64,000 bases of DNA. Origin: an uncultured Paracoccaceae bacterium (GTDB taxonomy: Bacteria; Pseudomonadota; Alphaproteobacteria; Rhodobacterales; Rhodobacteraceae). Under the pieces are notes generated by a model. The model was not told the origin of the DNA, did no database searches, and was given only the letters and a program-made list of their open reading frames with translations. Below are positions 8,791 to 18,446 of the stretch, piece after piece (within the stretch, counting starts at the first letter, position 1; each line of letters starts with the position of its first letter). A program made the translations under genes and the position numbers. The stretch is from NCBI GenBank assembly GCA_947498645.1, contig CANMKS010000001.1, forward strand, positions 1,836,032 to 1,900,031, written 5' to 3'.

Positions 8791-10338
8791 CTATTTGGTG
8801 AACTTCACCGTTCCGGTTGCGCCCATCGCTGCGGCCAGTGCCGCAAACCTTGCTTCGGCCACTTCTCCGAACAAGGGGCGGGCGTGGTTGGTCAGTCGCA
8901 GTGTCAATTCACGCGACTTGGGTTTCCACTTCAGTGTGCCGGGTTCTTCATCCGCGGTCAGCCAAAGCATGGCCCCAAGGCGCATCGCCCGGCCAAGTAT
9001 TTCGGCCTCCTTGATTTGGGCCTCATCAAGCATCTCAAAGAGGGGCTCGAAGCGCGAGTTGCCTGTCTTGCTGGTGTAGCGGTTCATCAAGGCGAGCCCC
9101 AGCAAGATCCGTTCATAATGCTTCAATCCACCCAGATTGGCGCGGGTGGCGTTGTCAAAAGTCACCTCTGCCCGATAGTCGGGATGCGCGCGCCAGCTCA
9201 CATCGTGCAAGAGGCAGGCCGCCTTGATGATACGTTTGCGCTGCCAGTTGGCACGGGGGAACAGCGGTTTCACAAAGTTATAAAGCACCCGGCCAAACCC
9301 CGGCAGGCGCGCGTCTTTGGCCTCGGCAAAACGGCAGGCCTCGATCAACGGGTCACGTTCGCGCAACTCACGCGGCATTTGCTCGTACAGCATTCCCTCG
9401 CGGATGCCGTAGGATGACACAGCCACATCCTTGGGTTTGAAGGTGCGGATCAATTCCTTGAGTACAATCGAGGCCAACGGCACCAGCGACATCCGGCTGT
9501 CAGAGATATTGCAACGGCTGCGGAGCTCTTGCAGGTCTGATTTGCGGATATACTCGGCCGTTTTGCTGATTTGCCGCGACGACATCCGGTATTCATGCAG
9601 AACCGTCAGAGGATAACCGCGTCGTTCCATATCGACGCGGGCGATGGCGCGCCACGATCCACCTACAAGAAACAGGCGCATACCGGTGACATTGTTCATG
9701 TCGCCATGCAGCTTTGCGATCACCTCACGCACATGGGCTTTGATGGCTTTCCTACCGCCCTTGATCTCACGAAGTTTCAGCGGGCCAAGCGCCGACGTTA
9801 CACGCCGCCCGACGCGGCCGTCTGCAAGATCGGCCAATTCCATGGATGATCCGCCGATGTCGCAGACCAACCCATAGCTGCCCGGCCACCCCAGAAGAAC
9901 GCCTTGCGCCGACAATCGCGCCTCTTCCTTGCCGTCGATGATCCACAGCTTGATGCCGGTTTCACGCAGCACATGGTCCTGAAAATCCTTGCCGTCGGAT
10001 GCCTCACGTACCGCAGCCGTTGCCACAGCCGTCAACGTAGGCAGACCCATGCCCTCGGCCAGGGCGGCAAACCGCCGGATTGCCGAAAGGGCGCGCAACC
10101 GGCCCTCGGTGTTCAGGTGCCCGGTTTGTGTCAGACCCGCACCCAGGGCGCACATGATCTTTTCATTATAGAAATAGGCAGGCGACCGCGCCGCCCCATC
10201 AAAGACCACCAAACGCACGGAGTTGGAGCCGACATCAATCACCCCAACCCGGCTAAGACCCTTTGCTGCGGCATCTTCAAACAGCGGGCGCCCGAACGGG
10301 CCCCAGTCGATGGTTTCAACATTTGATGATTGCGTCAT
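8791..10338 (-). CDS. ppx: Exopolyphosphatase (Ppx/GppA family)
   Basis: About 515 residues. Releases phosphate from inorganic polyphosphate chains; the family also includes pppGpp phosphatase, which cannot be excluded. The N-terminal actin-like ATPase fold shows GVIDVGSNSVRLVVFDG (phosphate loop) and CDIGGSSMELADL, and a C-terminal helical HD-like region (ACLLHDVSWRAHPDYR). ATG at 10338 (MTQSSN) chosen because the longer frame to 10383 adds residues with no homologous look. The polyphosphate kinase gene lies upstream on the same strand, separated by a gene remnant. Confidence 0.92.
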   Translation of the reverse strand: MTQSSNVETIDWGPFGRPLFEDAAAKGLSRVGVIDVGSNSVRLVVFDGAARSPAYFYNEKIMCALGAGLTQTGHLNTEGRLRALSAIRRFAALAEGMGLPTLTAVATAAVREASDGKDFQDHVLRETGIKLWIIDGKEEARLSAQGVLLGWPGSYGLVCDIGGSSMELADLADGRVGRRVTSALGPLKLREIKGGRKAIKAHVREVIAKLHGDMNNVTGMRLFLVGGSWRAIARVDMERRGYPLTVLHEYRMSSRQISKTAEYIRKSDLQELRSRCNISDSRMSLVPLASIVLKELIRTFKPKDVAVSSYGIREGMLYEQMPRELRERDPLIEACRFAEAKDARLPGFGRVLYNFVKPLFPRANWQRKRIIKAACLLHDVSWRAHPDYRAEVTFDNATRANLGGLKHYERILLGLALMNRYTSKTGNSRFEPLFEMLDEAQIKEAEILGRAMRLGAMLWLTADEEPGTLKWKPKSRELTLRLTNHARPLFGEVAEARFAALAAAMGATGTVKFTK

Positions 10339-10826
10339 GTGCTCGCAGCTCTTACCCCGTGACAACCATGAGCTTTCGGGCAATCAGCGTCAATCGTCGG
10401 GCGGGCAATTATTGCGGTTGCCAGAGGGGCGGGTTGAAATCATGATCCAGACCGCAACAGCGACCACACGTGAATATGGGCCGAACCAGACAGAAAATGC
10501 ACCCGGTACTGAAGAAATACGACGATCTTGAGATCGTATCGCGTGACCTGACCAATTCGCCTGGCTTTACGCTGTCGGCACTTGTCCATAACGAAATGCA
10601 TTTCTTGCCACTTAGACATTCCAAATTCCGCCCGCATTCACCGGGTCACCTTGACCGGTGGTCATCCTGGCGGGGGAACTGAATACAAAGACCTCGCGCG
10701 GCTGCTTGCGGCAATGTCAGAGAAGGACGAGAGTTTTCTGGGTATCAAATCCGTGCGTTACACCGGATTTGAAGATTTCCGGAGAACAGGCAATGCAACC
10801 GGGTTTACTTAGCGCAATCAACGCGC
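10339..10826. other. Spacer between ppk and ppx
   Basis: About 490 bases without an intact gene. The part from 10470 to 10812 carries a two-frame coding remnant on the plus strand, described separately. The rest (10339-10469) must contain the 5' signals of ppx; no clear promoter or terminator is visible. Confidence 0.5.
10470..10812 (+). pseudogene. Probable gene remnant, glycosyltransferase-like N-terminus joined out of frame to an unrelated-frame C-terminus
   Basis: Two overlapping frames with codon choice like real genes. Frame 1 (GTG 10470 or ATG 10497) reads ...FTLSALVHNEMHFLP, which resembles the start of family 2 glycosyltransferases of the type found in roseobacter surface-polysaccharide genes, then loses sense near 10615. 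Frame 2 continues from about 10620 to a TAG at 10810 with ARIHRVTLTGGHPGGGTEY and GIKSVRYTGFEDFRRTGN. The simplest reading is an old gene that lost its middle by deletion, leaving both ends. The family match is by eye only. Confidence 0.4.
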
Positions 10827-12995
10827 CTAATCATCCTCGTGTGTCAACTGCGGGACATCGGAGGCTCCTGCTGAACCGCGTCCTGACAGCGATGGGTTTT
10901 CCATAAAGAAGCGGTGGCAGTTGAACGCAAACGCGCCTTCCTCTACCGTGCCCCGCTGAAAGCTGCCATCGGCTGCCATGACCCAGCTTTGCGCCACATC
11001 AGCCATATTTGCCGCCATGATCTGGCGAACGATCTGCGCTTTGACAGTCGTGTTCTTGATTTCGACCAAGGTTTCGACCCGCCGGTTAAGGTTGCGCCCC
11101 ATCCAGTCAGCCGAACTCATATAGACCTTGGCCTTTTTGGAAGGCAGGGCTTGCCCATTGCCGAAACACACGATGCGCGAATGTTCCAGAAAGCGCCCCA
11201 CGACAGATTTGACACGAATGTTTTCCGACAACCCCTTCACGCCGGGCCGCAATCCGCAGATGCCCCGCACCACAAGGCTGATCCGCACCCCTGCCTGACT
11301 GGCCGCATAAAGCGCATCTATCACGTCACTGTCGATCAGCGAGTTCATCTTGGCCCAGATCATCGCAGGCTTGCCCGCTTGGGCATTTTCAGCCTCTGCC
11401 GCGATCCGATCAAGCAGGGTTTTCTTCAGTGTCAGTGGCGATATCGACAGGTTTTCAAGGCCCTCCGGCTGGGCATAGCCCGACAGATAGTTGAACACCT
11501 TCGTGGCGTCGCGCCCAAGGTCTGCATCACAGGTGAATAAACTCAGGTCGGTGTATATCCGTGCGGTGATCGGGTGATAGTTGCCGGTGCCAAAATGGGT
11601 ATAGGTCACCAGTTTGTCACCCTCGCGCCGGACAACGGTACTGATCTTGGCGTGGGTCTTGTAGTTCAGGAAACCATAGACCACATGCGCGCCCGCCCGT
11701 TCCAGCCGCCGCGACTGGCGGATATTGGCGGCCTCGTCAAAGCGGGCCTTGAGTTCGACCAAGGCGGTGACGGATTTGCCGTCCTCGGCCGCTTCGCATA
11801 GGGCTTCGACAATCGGAGAGCGTTTGGAAGTGCGATAGAGCGTCTGCTTGATTGCCACCACATTGGGGTCGCGTGCCGCCTGGGTCAGGAAACGCACCAC
11901 CATATCGAAAGTCTCGTAAGGGTGGTGCAGCAGCATGTCCTTCTGGCGGATCGCTGCAAACATGTCCCCATCGTGGTCCTGCACACGTTCGGGTACGCGC
12001 GGTGCGAACGTGGGCCAAAGCAATTCGGGGCGGCTGTCCAGCACCAACTCGCCAAGGTCGGCAATGCCGATCAACCCATCAACCTCAACCACAGTCTCTT
12101 CGGTCACATGCAGTTCGGACATGATCATCGACTTGAGCGCGGTTGGCGCACCGGCTGATAGCTTCAGGCGCACGACTTCACCGCGGCGGCGGCGCTTCAG
12201 GGCGGTCTCAAACTCGCGCACGAGGTCTTCGGCCTCGTCCTCAAGTTCAAGATCACTGTCGCGCAGGACTTTGAAAGCGCAACTGCCCTTTGTCTTATAT
12301 CCGGGGAAAAGCCGCGAGATATTCAGCAGCAGCAATTCTTCGAGTGGCAGAAACCGGTGGCCCTTGTCAGAGGGCAAGGCCACGAACCGGTCGATCTGCG
12401 CGGGCACCGGCAGCAGGGACCGCAACTGGCGTTTGTCACTGGGCCGCTCCAACTGCAAGGCAAGTGCAAAGCCTTCGTTGGGCAGAAAAGGGAAGGGGTG
12501 CGCGGGGTCGATTGCAAGCGGGGAAAGGACGGGGAATACCTGTTCGATGAACACATCTTCCAGGTATTTGATATCGGCGTCGCTCAGGTGTTTCTGCGCA
12601 AGGATGTGGATATCCTGTTCGGCCATCTCGGCTTGCAAGGCGCTAAAGACCGCCTGCTGCCGGGCCATCAGGCTGCGCGCATCCAGATCGATCACGGTCA
12701 GTTGTTCGGCTGGCGTGCGGCCATCAAGGCCAGGGGTGGTGTTACCCTCATTCGTCAGCTCACGCAGGCCCGCGACGCGGACGGTGTAGAACTCATCAAG
12801 GTTCGTGGCCGAGATCGACAGGAACCGCAGCCGTTCCAGCAGGGGCACACGCGGGTTTTCCGCCTCTTCCAGCACGCGCCAGTTAAAGCTTAGCCAGCTC
12901 AACTCGCGATTTACGAACCGCGCAGGGCTATTGATATCGATATCAAGTGTTGTGGGGGACGGATAATCCCCTTCAAGAAAGTCAGCGTTGGTCAT
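10827..12995 (-). CDS. ppk1: Polyphosphate kinase 1
   Basis: About 722 residues, full length for PPK1, which reversibly transfers the ATP gamma-phosphate to polyphosphate. N-terminal domain RFVNRELSWLSFNWRVLEEA, middle head domain, and two phospholipase D-like C-terminal domains; the segment THFGTGNYHPITARIYTD contains the histidine that becomes phosphorylated, and HAKISTVVRRE lies before it. ATG at 12995 chosen since the longer frame starts with TTG and a low-complexity stretch. Forms the polyphosphate pair with ppx downstream. Confidence 0.95.
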   Translation of the reverse strand: MTNADFLEGDYPSPTTLDIDINSPARFVNRELSWLSFNWRVLEEAENPRVPLLERLRFLSISATNLDEFYTVRVAGLRELTNEGNTTPGLDGRTPAEQLTVIDLDARSLMARQQAVFSALQAEMAEQDIHILAQKHLSDADIKYLEDVFIEQVFPVLSPLAIDPAHPFPFLPNEGFALALQLERPSDKRQLRSLLPVPAQIDRFVALPSDKGHRFLPLEELLLLNISRLFPGYKTKGSCAFKVLRDSDLELEDEAEDLVREFETALKRRRRGEVVRLKLSAGAPTALKSMIMSELHVTEETVVEVDGLIGIADLGELVLDSRPELLWPTFAPRVPERVQDHDGDMFAAIRQKDMLLHHPYETFDMVVRFLTQAARDPNVVAIKQTLYRTSKRSPIVEALCEAAEDGKSVTALVELKARFDEAANIRQSRRLERAGAHVVYGFLNYKTHAKISTVVRREGDKLVTYTHFGTGNYHPITARIYTDLSLFTCDADLGRDATKVFNYLSGYAQPEGLENLSISPLTLKKTLLDRIAAEAENAQAGKPAMIWAKMNSLIDSDVIDALYAASQAGVRISLVVRGICGLRPGVKGLSENIRVKSVVGRFLEHSRIVCFGNGQALPSKKAKVYMSSADWMGRNLNRRVETLVEIKNTTVKAQIVRQIMAANMADVAQSWVMAADGSFQRGTVEEGAFAFNCHRFFMENPSLSGRGSAGASDVPQLTHEDD

Positions 12996-13045
12996 GGGGC
13001 CTTTTGGACCGCCTTTGTTGCGGTTCTGTGACAAGTATCAGGGGT

Positions 13046-13705
13046 TTAGGCGGGCTTGTCCAGTAAGCTCGCGGCGAGACCCCGGTTGATGCTGCGCCCT
13101 TCCGCCAAGGCGGCGGCATCCAGACGGGCCACGATATCAGAGGCGGCGGCAAACGACCGCTCGATCCGGGTGGCCAGATAGCTGACCAGTTCCGGTTTTG
13201 GCATGATCTGCCGGTCTGCAAATAGTTTCATGATCAGTGCCGACAACAGCGCATCATCGGGATCTTCGATCTGGACCATCGTTGCGGCTTCCATACGGCT
13301 GCGCAGATCGGGCAGGGCGATGGGCCAGCGGCTGGGCGGCGTTTGTGCTGTCATCATCAACGTGCCACCGCCTGCGCGCAGGTTGTTGTGCAGATGAAAG
13401 ACATGTTCTTCGGCCGCTTGCGGCAGATGCTCCATGTCCTCGATCACAACGATGTCGCAGGGCGGCAGATAGGCGCGGGTCACGTCGCGGGCATTGATCA
13501 GCGATGCGCCGGTCTGATCCTGAAAGATGCGCGCCAAGTGGCTCTTGCCGCATCCGGCAGGGCCGGTGATGACCAGTTTACGCTCGGGCCAGTCATCAGG
13601 CGAAGCCATCAATGACGCCGCTTTTGCATTCGCCTCGGAGACGAAAAAATCATCCGGCCCAAGGGCCACGCCGGTGGGCCAGTCAAAAACAAGCTGATCT
13701 GCCAT
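13046..13705 (-). CDS. hdaA: DnaA-related replication regulator HdaA
   Basis: 219 residues, one AAA+ domain without the DnaA DNA-binding domain IV, as expected for Hda, which with the DNA clamp stimulates ATP hydrolysis by DnaA and prevents re-initiation. N-terminus MADQLVFDWP resembles the clamp-binding motif region (Q-L-x-F type), Walker A GPAGCGKS near residue 50, Walker B-like IVVIEDM. ATG at 13705 overlaps the stop of the AI-2E permease by one base (TGATG), giving coupled translation. The longer frame reading into the permease gene is spurious. In Caulobacter HdaA has this role. Confidence 0.9.
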   Translation of the reverse strand: MADQLVFDWPTGVALGPDDFFVSEANAKAASLMASPDDWPERKLVITGPAGCGKSHLARIFQDQTGASLINARDVTRAYLPPCDIVVIEDMEHLPQAAEEHVFHLHNNLRAGGGTLMMTAQTPPSRWPIALPDLRSRMEAATMVQIEDPDDALLSALIMKLFADRQIMPKPELVSYLATRIERSFAAASDIVARLDAAALAEGRSINRGLAASLLDKPA

Positions 13706-14799
13706 CAGGATTGCCCGCGATAAAGCAGGCTTTGCTTGTATTGGACAATGCCCCAACGGGCGACCACGCCGATCATCGCCGCAATTGGCACAGCAACAAG
13801 CATACCAACAAATCCAAAGAGCGACCCAAAGACCGACAAGGCAAAAAGCAGCCAGACAGGGTGCAGGCCCACTGAACCACCCACCAGTTTCGGTGTCAGA
13901 ATGTTCCCTTCCAAAAACTGCCCGACACCGAATATGCCGGCGACAATCCCGATCCGCAGCCAGTTGGTAGCATAGGTGACGGTGTCGCCATCGGTGACCT
14001 CGACCGAGCCCCAGAATTGGAACAGGGCAAGACCAATCGCCAGAGCGCCGCCCACCAGCGCGCCAACATAGGGAATGAACGTAATGAGCCCGGCAATGAA
14101 CCCGACAATCAGTCCAAAATTCAGCCCGGCAATCATCAGGGCGACGGCATAGTAGGTGCCAAGGATCAGACAAACGGTGCCTTGGCCCCGAATGAACGAC
14201 GCCAGTGTCGCATCAATATCGCGCGCGATGCCCCGGATCGTTTCAACATGGTCGCGGGGCAGCATTTCGTCGATCTTTGCTGTCATATTGTCCCAGTCAA
14301 GCAGCATATAGATGGCGACAACCGGCACGATCACGACCAGAACAATGATGTTGATCAGCCCCAGCGCCGAGGACAGAACCCCGTTGACCAATTCACCGCC
14401 TCTGGCCTGGACCACCTCGCGCAAGGCGACAAGCTGCTGATATGCGGCACTTTCTTCGTCAAAGAGTTGTGGAAAGCGCTCTCTCAGCCCGGTACTGACG
14501 GTATCAAACAGCTCTGGCGCGGTGTTGATCAGCAGTGTTGTCTGTTCCACCAGATTGGCGACAATCAGGAACAAAAGCGGGATGAATACCAAGACGGCTG
14601 TCAGGGTAATGATGGCAACTGCGGCAACACGGCTGCATCCCGCCCGTTCCAGCCTGTCCGCGATCGGATCAAGGCAATAGGCAATGGCCCCACCCAGTAC
14701 AAACGGCAAAATCACGTCGCCCAGAAACCAAAGCGAAATGAGGAACACAGCAGTCGCGATGCTCCAGTATTTTGCTTGTTGTCCGACAGGAAGTGCCAT
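13705..14799 (-). CDS. AI-2E family transporter (PerM-like membrane protein)
   Basis: 364 residues with about seven or eight hydrophobic segments, starting with a pair near residues 13-45 (SIATAVFLISLWFLGDVILP) and ending with PVWLLFALSVFGSLFGFVGM plus VAVPIAAMIGVVARW, the block shared by the AI-2E/PerM exporter family. Family members export autoinducer-2 or exchange ions; substrate here is unknown. It is directly upstream of hdaA and overlaps it, an arrangement common in Rhodobacteraceae. Confidence 0.88.
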   Translation of the reverse strand: MALPVGQQAKYWSIATAVFLISLWFLGDVILPFVLGGAIAYCLDPIADRLERAGCSRVAAVAIITLTAVLVFIPLLFLIVANLVEQTTLLINTAPELFDTVSTGLRERFPQLFDEESAAYQQLVALREVVQARGGELVNGVLSSALGLINIIVLVVIVPVVAIYMLLDWDNMTAKIDEMLPRDHVETIRGIARDIDATLASFIRGQGTVCLILGTYYAVALMIAGLNFGLIVGFIAGLITFIPYVGALVGGALAIGLALFQFWGSVEVTDGDTVTYATNWLRIGIVAGIFGVGQFLEGNILTPKLVGGSVGLHPVWLLFALSVFGSLFGFVGMLVAVPIAAMIGVVARWGIVQYKQSLLYRGQS

Positions 14800-14868
14800 G
14801 TTTCATCCGTAGCTGCTTACCGCAATAGATGCGGCATGCAGCTTGGTCCTGCAAGGGCTGGGGGCAAA

Positions 14869-15456
14869 TTACTCTGCCCGGACAACACGCGCTGCGATAT
14901 CAAGCACGATCGTGTCAGCCACAAGATCGCGATAGCCGCTGGCCCCAAAATCAGACCGATTAACGGCGCCGCTGATCCGAAAGCTGAGCTGGCTAAGATC
15001 ACCCGCTGCGGTGCCTTGCTGGCGAAACAAGGAGGCGTCCAGCGTCACAGGCCGGGTCACGCCCCGGATTGTCAGCAGGCCATCAATCTTGCCACCCGCC
15101 GACAGATTGCGCAGGTCATTGGGGCGGATCGCGGTGGATTGAAACCGGATTGTGGGATGGTTGCGGGCATCCAACACACTGCCCGCCTTCAAGGCTTCGG
15201 TTGCAAAGATCAGGCCTGTCCGTGCGCCGCGCACATCCACGGATACCTCAACTGATGATGCCGTAAACGTATCGAAATCAATCAGGATGCTGGCTTGCGA
15301 AACTGGCATCGTGCCCCGGTGCTCGGCGCCCGAAAGCGTGTAGACAAAGGCGACGTCGGACCGGTCGGATTGCAGGGCATAGCTGACCGGTGCGGCGCTG
15401 GCCATGGCGGGAAGAAGCAGCCAGATTGCGAGGGCGGCGCGTAGAAGGCGAGACAT
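14869..15456 (-). CDS. YceI family periplasmic protein
   Basis: 195 residues. A clear signal peptide (LLRAALAIWLLLPAMASA, residues 4-21) precedes a YceI domain, an eight-stranded lipocalin-like barrel that binds isoprenoid-type lipids such as polyprenyl chains. Typical strands: SDVAFVYTLSGAEHRGTM, NHPTIRFQSTAI and the ITIRGVTRPVTLDASL-like block. Lone gene, upstream of and divergent from proS. Ligand not predictable. Confidence 0.87.
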   Translation of the reverse strand: MSRLLRAALAIWLLLPAMASAAPVSYALQSDRSDVAFVYTLSGAEHRGTMPVSQASILIDFDTFTASSVEVSVDVRGARTGLIFATEALKAGSVLDARNHPTIRFQSTAIRPNDLRNLSAGGKIDGLLTIRGVTRPVTLDASLFRQQGTAAGDLSQLSFRISGAVNRSDFGASGYRDLVADTIVLDIAARVVRAE

Positions 15457-15614
15457 GAGAGGTCATCCTTTCATTGGGTCAGTGTTACAGGAGTTACGCC
15501 TGAACCCGCAGAATTATTCCGCCTCATCGCTTATGTGTGATCTGAGTGCTTGCGAGGACCCGCAGCCCGGCTTACACCAAACGCCAACATTTGCTTTCCA
15601 TAAAGGTCAATCCG

Positions 15615-16955
15615 ATGCGCCTGAGCCGCTATTTCCTCCCTGTTCTGAAAGAAACGCCCCGCGAGGCGCAGATCGTCAGCCACCGCTATATGTTGCAGGC
15701 GGGGATGATCAAACAGGCCAGTGCGGGCATCTATTCGTGGTTGCCACTGGGCTTTAAGGTGCTGCGCAAGATCGAAAATATCGTGCACGAGGAACAGGCG
15801 CGCGCCGGTCACATCGCGATCCAGATGCCGACAATTCAGTCGGCCGATCTTTGGCGTGAAAGTGGGCGCTATGATGCCTACGGAGAAGAAATGCTGCGGA
15901 TCAAGGACCGGGGCGGGCGCGACATGTTGTTCACGCCAACGGCTGAGGAACTGGTGACGGATATCTTTCGCGCCCATGTGAACAGCTATAAGGATCTGCC
16001 CCTGACCCTCTATCAGATCCAGTGGAAATTCCGCGATGAGGTGCGCCCGCGTTTCGGTGTGATGAGGGGCCGCGAATTCTATATGAAAGACGGCTATAAC
16101 TTCGACCTGACCAAGGAAGACGCGCTGCACGCCTACAATCGCCATCTGGTCAGCTACCTGCGCACCTATGAACGGATGGGCCTGCAAGCCATCCCGATGC
16201 GCGCGGATAGTGGTCCGATTGGCGGCGATGACACGCATGAGTTTCTGGTCTTGGCCGATACCGGCGAAAGCGAGGTTTTCTATGACAGCGAGATCACCGA
16301 TCTGAAGTTCGGCGACCGCGAGATCGACTTTGATGATCATGCTGCCTGTCAGGCTGTGCTGGAAGAATTCACCTCGCGCTACGCGCGCACTGATGAAACC
16401 CATGACGAGGCGCTGTTCAATAAAATCCCTGAAGAGCGCCGCCGCACGGCGCGCGGCATTGAAGTGGGGCAGATCTTCTACTTTGGCACCAAATATTCCG
16501 ACGCAATGGGCGCCGAGGTTGATGATGGCAAGGGCGGCAAGGTGCCTGTCCATATGGGCTCGCACGGGATCGGTGTGTCGCGCCTGTTGGGTGCGATCAT
16601 TGAGGCAAGCCATGATGACAAAGGTATCATCTGGCCCGAAGGCGTCACGCCGTTCCACTGCGGTATTCTGAACATGCGTCAGGGGGATGAGGCGGCGGAT
16701 GCAGCGTGCGAATCCCTTTACGCGTCATTGACCGCTCTTGGTCTTGAGCCGCTCTATGATGACCGGGACGAGCGTGCAGGCGCCAAGTTTGGCACCATGG
16801 ACATGATTGGCCTGCCATGGCGGATCACCGTGGGCCCGCGTGGCCTCAAGAACGGTGTTGTCGAACTGACCAGCCGCCGCACGGGCGAAAGCGAAGAGTT
16901 GCCCCCCGAAGAGGCCGTGGCCAAAATCGCCAAGATCTACGAAGGTATCGCATGA
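15615..16955 (+). CDS. proS: Prolyl-tRNA synthetase
   Basis: 446 residues, the short class II form of alphaproteobacteria and mitochondria that lacks the large editing insertion. Motif 1 region [19 protein letters not shown], motif 2 [22 protein letters not shown], motif 3 [14 protein letters not shown], then an anticodon-binding domain with [13 protein letters not shown]. Start at ATG 15615 (MRLSRYFLP) fits the family's N-terminus. The stop overlaps the next gene by four bases (ATGA). Editing of mischarged Ala-tRNA(Pro) would have to be supplied elsewhere. Confidence 0.96.
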   Translation: MRLSRYFLPVLKETPREAQIVSHRYMLQAGMIKQASAGIYSWLPLGFKVLRKIENIVHEEQARAGHIAIQMPTIQSADLWRESGRYDAYGEEMLRIKDRGGRDMLFTPTAEELVTDIFRAHVNSYKDLPLTLYQIQWKFRDEVRPRFGVMRGREFYMKDGYNFDLTKEDALHAYNRHLVSYLRTYERMGLQAIPMRADSGPIGGDDTHEFLVLADTGESEVFYDSEITDLKFGDREIDFDDHAACQAVLEEFTSRYARTDETHDEALFNKIPEERRRTARGIEVGQIFYFGTKYSDAMGAEVDDGKGGKVPVHMGSHGIGVSRLLGAIIEASHDDKGIIWPEGVTPFHCGILNMRQGDEAADAACESLYASLTALGLEPLYDDRDERAGAKFGTMDMIGLPWRITVGPRGLKNGVVELTSRRTGESEELPPEEAVAKIAKIYEGIA

Positions 16956-17524
16956 GCCTGACCGAGGTTGACTGGTCACTGATCCCAGCGCCATCTGATG
17001 ATGGCAAGGCGGATCATCTGGAAGGTGAAAACCTGCCCGACCTCAGTCTGCCGAGCACGGCAGGCGGGACAGTCAATATCGGCCAATTGGACGGGTTGGC
17101 GGTGATCTATGTCTACCCCATGACAGGCCGCCCGGACCGTGACCTGCCAGACGGATGGGATCAGATCCCCGGCGCGCGCGGCTGCACGCCGCAATCCTGC
17201 GCGTTCCGCGACCACTATGCCCAATTGCGGGAATACGGCGTGAAGCACCTCTTTGGCCTGTCGACACAAGATCAGACCTATCAGCAAGAGGCGGCAGAAC
17301 GGCTGCACCTGCCATTCCCTTTGCTGTCAGACACTGATCAGGCGTTGGGCAAGGCGCTCAACCTGCCGGGGCTGGAGGTTGATGGGACACATCTGCATAA
17401 ACGCCTGACAATGATCATCCGTGACGGAGCGATCATGCGCGTGTTCTATCCGGTGTTTCCGCCTGATCAGGACGCGGAAAATGTGATCGACTGGCTACGC
17501 AAGGACGCGGAAGAGCGCGCATAG
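16952..17524 (+). CDS. Peroxiredoxin / redoxin family protein
   Basis: 190 residues with a thioredoxin-like AhpC/Redoxin fold: [12 protein letters not shown], then [14 protein letters not shown], where two cysteines five residues apart take the place of the peroxidatic-site region, and [27 protein letters not shown], the usual resolving half. Members reduce peroxides at the expense of thiols. The start overlaps the proS stop, so the two are cotranscribed; no functional link is known. Confidence 0.85.
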   Translation: MSLTEVDWSLIPAPSDDGKADHLEGENLPDLSLPSTAGGTVNIGQLDGLAVIYVYPMTGRPDRDLPDGWDQIPGARGCTPQSCAFRDHYAQLREYGVKHLFGLSTQDQTYQQEAAERLHLPFPLLSDTDQALGKALNLPGLEVDGTHLHKRLTMIIRDGAIMRVFYPVFPPDQDAENVIDWLRKDAEERA

Positions 17525-17690
17525 CGGAGTAGGGGCGCGTGAGGCTAGGAACTGTTCAAACTGCCTGCCGCCCCACCTGTGTTCAGCTTGCCGACGGAAT
17601 GTCGACATCCCCATAGCCTCGCAATATGCGCATTGCATACACGCCAAACTTGTTTATCAAGCCGACGCTCATGAAAGAAGTTGAAGAGAA

Positions 17691-18335
17691 ATGACGACGG
17701 AAGACCTGCAGTTGCGGACGGATGTGAAAATTTGGCGGTCCTCAGTCATAAGCGACACGCGGGCATATGCGCCACTCGCCTATCATATCAGCAAGGAGTT
17801 ACAGCCAGTCTTTCAGCGCGGCAGAGACCTTTCTTCTGTGCTCGATGCAAAGGACGTCCCGAAGTATCTTTACTTTGAGTACTATGACCTCCCGCCGAGC
17901 AAGCTGAACAATTTGAAGGATATATTCACCATTTACGGTGGCGTTCTTGTCGTCACTGAAAAGTTCAAGTCCGTCCTTGACGAATTTGACATGGGGACAA
18001 ACCAGTTCTTTCCGGTCCCTGTGTACAAACACGATCAGGAAACGCGGCTCGACCACAGCTGCTATATCCTGCACGTCACTGAGAAGAAGAAATGCTTCCT
18101 GCCGGAGTATTCGAAGAACGTGAAATCCTTTGCCGGTGGCAAGGTATGGGCGCCGCGCAGAAATGATGTGATTGCCGTCAATGTCAGCTCCGCAGAGGGG
18201 CCTGATCTCTGGCGTGATCCACTGCTAGACGAACGGCTCTTTCTATCCGATCAGCTTGCCCAAGCCTTGAAGGCGGCCAAGCTGAAGATCCCAAATATTG
18301 GCCTTGCCCCATGCAAGGTGATGAGCAGCAACTAG
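17691..18335 (+). CDS. Imm11-like (DUF1629, MXAN_0049-type) immunity protein, orphan
   Basis: 214 residues. The C-terminal block DLWRDPLLDERLFLSDQLAQALKAAKL is the typical ending of the Imm11/MXAN_0049 family, immunity proteins that normally sit next to polymorphic toxins. No toxin gene is adjacent: upstream is the proS/peroxiredoxin pair and downstream DUF2937. Codon use is less GC-rich than that of its neighbours, suggesting recent acquisition. Start ATG at 17691, preceded by GAAGAGA. Single transcription unit with its own hairpin terminator candidate downstream. Confidence 0.75.
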   Translation: MTTEDLQLRTDVKIWRSSVISDTRAYAPLAYHISKELQPVFQRGRDLSSVLDAKDVPKYLYFEYYDLPPSKLNNLKDIFTIYGGVLVVTEKFKSVLDEFDMGTNQFFPVPVYKHDQETRLDHSCYILHVTEKKKCFLPEYSKNVKSFAGGKVWAPRRNDVIAVNVSSAEGPDLWRDPLLDERLFLSDQLAQALKAAKLKIPNIGLAPCKVMSSN

Positions 18336-18339
18336 AAGA

Positions 18340-18364
18340 AGAGCGACTAGGTCGTTCTCCTTTT
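18340..18364 (+). terminator. Candidate intrinsic terminator after the Imm11-like gene
   Basis: Eight-pair stem AGAGCGAC / GTCGTTCT (one G-U pair) with a three-base loop at 18340-18358, followed by CCTTTT and further T-rich sequence. It lies five bases after the stop codon. Stem is short, so only moderate support. Confidence 0.5.
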
Positions 18365-18446
18365 GCTCATTTTCTGCTATTAGACGGGCAAAACAAAATG
18401 TCACGAGGCAGCAGATGACACTGAATTTTCCGAAAGGGGCGCTGAT

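Noticed and set aside
14017..15255. 412-codon plus-strand open frame
   Set aside because: Runs antisense through the AI-2E and YceI genes; its product has no family features.
15531..16658. 375-codon minus-strand frame
   Set aside because: Antisense to proS; low-complexity, His/Arg/Gln-rich translation.
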